Assembly: GCA_013298165.1 (NCBI GenBank)
Contig: JAAFJU010000003.1
Coordinates: 1-64,000, forward strand
Reading direction: 5' to 3'
DNA: 64,000 nt
Source of the DNA: Synechococcales cyanobacterium bin31.maxbin.ball.101
GTDB lineage: Bacteria; Cyanobacteriota; Cyanobacteriia; Leptolyngbyales; Leptolyngbyaceae
In this document: positions 62,242-64,000 of the stretch, in pieces
Layout: each line of letters starts with the position of its first letter
Position numbering within the stretch: position 1 is the stretch's first letter
The notes under the pieces: generated by a model
What the model saw: the letters and a program-made list of their open reading frames with translations, nothing else
The model's database searches: none
Told to the model about the DNA's origin: nothing
Position numbers and translations under genes: made by a program

Positions 62242-64000
62242 CTATAAAAATCCATTCGCTACACCCCAATTTGCTGTCTTCTCAGCATTGGGATCTACTT
62301 TCTTGGGCAATGGGTAGGTTTGGTAAAAGTAGTCTTTTCGTAACTGCATCTCTGCATCTGTAATTTTGACTTGGGCACTGCGTTGAATCAGTTTTGCTTT
62401 TACTTTGTCCCAATGGCGCTGACTTTCATCCATTCGTTTTAGATCCGCTTTGGGGATTCGGATCGAAAGTCGGAGTGGAACAGCGGTTTCTTTTTTTGTG
62501 GAATAGCCGGGGTTTATCAGAATGCAGGTTCCAGTCGGGAAGCGGAGAAACTCTTCTGGGGCGCAGAGTTTGCGGGTCTTTTCTTGTTGCGAAATGCTGG
62601 TGTTGGTTTTGCCACCTCCGGTGCTACGGGATTTGGTTTTGTATTCCAGGTGTTCGTCGCCGAGATAGTCCGAGAAGGCGCGGGCGGATTCGTTTTCTTG
62701 TGGGTTGAAGATTGCTTTCGTACCACAACCACCAAAAATAGCGCGGGCAATTTCTCGCCCGTAGGCTTTTTCCAGTTGCACCATGTTTTGGAAGCCTAGG
62801 ATGCAGGATAAACCGTCTTCCCGGTTTTCGTTCAGCCATTGGACAAGGCTGGGGAGGAACAAGGTTGGGAGTTCGTCGAGGGAGACGACTAGCGGGTCTT
62901 TTCTGCGTTTTGCAGTGACGTTGCGCGTGATGATCATGTGCATCACTGTGGCGAGTAATGGAGCGACCACATCTCGGCGTTCTCGGTCCATGCCGATGAT
63001 GAGAAGCTGTTTACCTTCCATGTCTAGTGGAATGGTTGATTTGCCGCAGAAGACGCTGAGGATACTGGGTGACATGAATCGACTGAATAGGATTGCAGCA
63101 GTGGAAATCACGCTGGCGACGGTCTTTTCTGAATCGGCCATGGAGATGAGTTGGCCGAAGCTGGTTTCAATCCAGGTGGGGAGTTTTGCGTTTTTGATAC
63201 GGGCGGGGAGCGCGTCAGCTCCTAGGGCTTTCGCGCAGGTGACGATATCGGGATAAGGGGTTGATTTTGCGAGGAGGAGAATAGCTTGGATGAGTTGGTC
63301 GCCAGAGTTGGTGAAGAAGGGATCTTCCACGGATTGAGTGCCGGGTTTGAAATTTCGATTCAGGACGATCGCAATCTGCCGCGCCATATCTACATCATCC
63401 ACATCTCGAATGAAATCCAGTGGATTGCACACATCTGATTCGGGAAAGCCAGGGGCGAACACACGGACCTGATAGCCTGCTTTGGCGGCTACTCCAGCGA
63501 TACGTTCCGATTGGGTTGGGTACTTAAAATCGTACAAAAGTACTGGAAAACCCTGGTCGATGACCGATCGCAGGGCTGGATCTATAACGGAGTGTGTTTT
63601 CCCAGAACCCGGTCCGCCCAATACGGCTAAGCCGCGTTGAGCATCCGGGAGCCAGGTGACAGTTTGGTCTTGGGTAATCTTAACGATTTTTTGGCCGCTT
63701 GTGTTTGGCGTGGCTTTATTGGGTTTGGCAAGGGCGATCGGCTGATAGGTCAATTTCGGTGATGCGATGAACAGAGAGACGGCGTTGGCGCGACGATCGT
63801 TCACCTGTTGATGGGCTTTTTTGCGGGCGGCTGATTTCTCTTTGGGTCCGGCCCAGCGGGAGGTCGCGAGTCGATTTTTAGCATTGGGTCCAGTGTTTCC
63901 AGACTGCCAACTCAAGAAAAGCATCACGAGTACACAGCCTCCGACCATTCCACCTTGCGGGTTGAGGAGCAATTTTTTTAAACTCTCAAAATTATCGTTG
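62242..64000 (-). CDS. VirD4/TraD-type coupling protein, partial at its 5' end
   Basis: At least 576 residues of a type IV coupling ATPase. A short hydrophobic N-terminal segment (GGMVGGCVLVMLFLSW) is followed by Walker A LGGPGSGKT, the VLLYDFKYP strand, a central region with NSGDQLIQAILLLAKS, and VVSLDELPTLFLPSLVQWLNENREDGLSCILGFQN (Walker B DE and motif region). The reading frame stays open to the window edge, so the true start may lie outside; TTG at 63972 or ATG at 63948 are also possible. It would deliver the relaxase-DNA complex to a secretion channel that is not in the window. Confidence 0.9.
   Translation of the reverse strand, partial: NDNFESLKKLLLNPQGGMVGGCVLVMLFLSWQSGNTGPNAKNRLATSRWAGPKEKSAARKKAHQQVNDRRANAVSLFIASPKLTYQPIALAKPNKATPNTSGQKIVKITQDQTVTWLPDAQRGLAVLGGPGSGKTHSVIDPALRSVIDQGFPVLLYDFKYPTQSERIAGVAAKAGYQVRVFAPGFPESDVCNPLDFIRDVDDVDMARQIAIVLNRNFKPGTQSVEDPFFTNSGDQLIQAILLLAKSTPYPDIVTCAKALGADALPARIKNAKLPTWIETSFGQLISMADSEKTVASVISTAAILFSRFMSPSILSVFCGKSTIPLDMEGKQLLIIGMDRERRDVVAPLLATVMHMIITRNVTAKRRKDPLVVSLDELPTLFLPSLVQWLNENREDGLSCILGFQNMVQLEKAYGREIARAIFGGCGTKAIFNPQENESARAFSDYLGDEHLEYKTKSRSTGGGKTNTSISQQEKTRKLCAPEEFLRFPTGTCILINPGYSTKKETAVPLRLSIRIPKADLKRMDESQRHWDKVKAKLIQRSAQVKITDAEMQLRKDYFYQTYPLPKKVDPNAEKTANWGVANGFL

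Noticed and set aside
1-64000. tRNA, rRNA, CRISPR arrays, prophage structural genes, transposases
   Set aside because: Looked for across the window and none recognised by sequence.

Overview
The window looks like part of a large accessory replicon, most likely a plasmid, of a cyanobacterium. Three things point there. The word CGATCG and its GCGATCGC extension (the cyanobacterial HIP1 word) is very frequent through most of the sequence. Many genes are typically cyanobacterial (Ycf46/Ycf35/DUF2997 relatives, Uma2 and Rpn-type nucleases, XisI, CHAT-TPR and NB-ARC-TPR proteins). There is a mobilisation module (MobC-like protein, HxH relaxase, VirD4-type coupling protein, ParA-like ATPase). I see no rRNA, tRNA, CRISPR array, transposase or recognisable replication initiator.

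Layout. 1-5.3 kb: tightly coupled operon of a membrane protein, a ChlI/MoxR-like AAA ATPase, a ChlD-like von Willebrand A protein, and a nucleoside-phosphorylase/degenerate-CHAT fusion, the arrangement of a MoxR-vWA ternary conflict system. 5.4-10.2 kb: Uma2 nuclease, an NB-ARC-TPR STAND protein of mosaic composition, and an Rpn-type nuclease. 10.3-14.6 kb: an operon with plasmid relatives of Ycf35, DUF2997 and Ycf46, then a WGR-domain protein. 15.1-15.8 kb: an OmpR-type response regulator on the minus strand. 16.2-20.3 kb: an 1131-residue protein with the ordered signature motifs of a single-chain two-barrel RNA polymerase (the QDE-1/eukaryotic RdRP and YonO superfamily), flanked by two small genes. 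20.3-41.5 kb: a class 1 DISARM anti-phage system (drmD, drmMI, then drmA, drmB, drmC), split by about 7 kb of cargo: two toxin-antitoxin-like pairs with PIN toxins, a DUF4365 nuclease with a partner, a HIRAN protein and a RelE-UvrD fusion.

41.6-44.1 kb: ssb, a 0.5 kb region with two long direct repeats and strong inverted repeats, an AT-hook protein, XisI without XisH, and a glutathione-transferase-like protein. 44.2-49.1 kb: a secreted CHAT-TPR protein, a membrane ankyrin protein and a YcxB-like protein. 49.1-53.7 kb: two divergent mobilisation operons around a candidate oriT with five 12-bp tandem repeats. 53.7-61.2 kb: an orphan Phd antitoxin, a membrane spermidine-synthase-like protein, a truncated tyrosine-recombinase-like gene behind three consecutive palindromes, a PAS protein, and a divergent isochorismatase/HxlR pair. 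61.3-64 kb: a VirD4-like coupling protein running off the right edge, with a downstream partner.

The window reads as a defence-rich mobilisable plasmid. Nuclease, ATPase, toxin and signalling genes dominate, and several genes show composition breaks that suggest module exchange. The strongest items for follow-up are the two-barrel polymerase directly upstream of DISARM, the cargo inside DISARM, and a 13-base word (AACTCTCAAAATT) found five times exactly and once with one mismatch at scattered sites.
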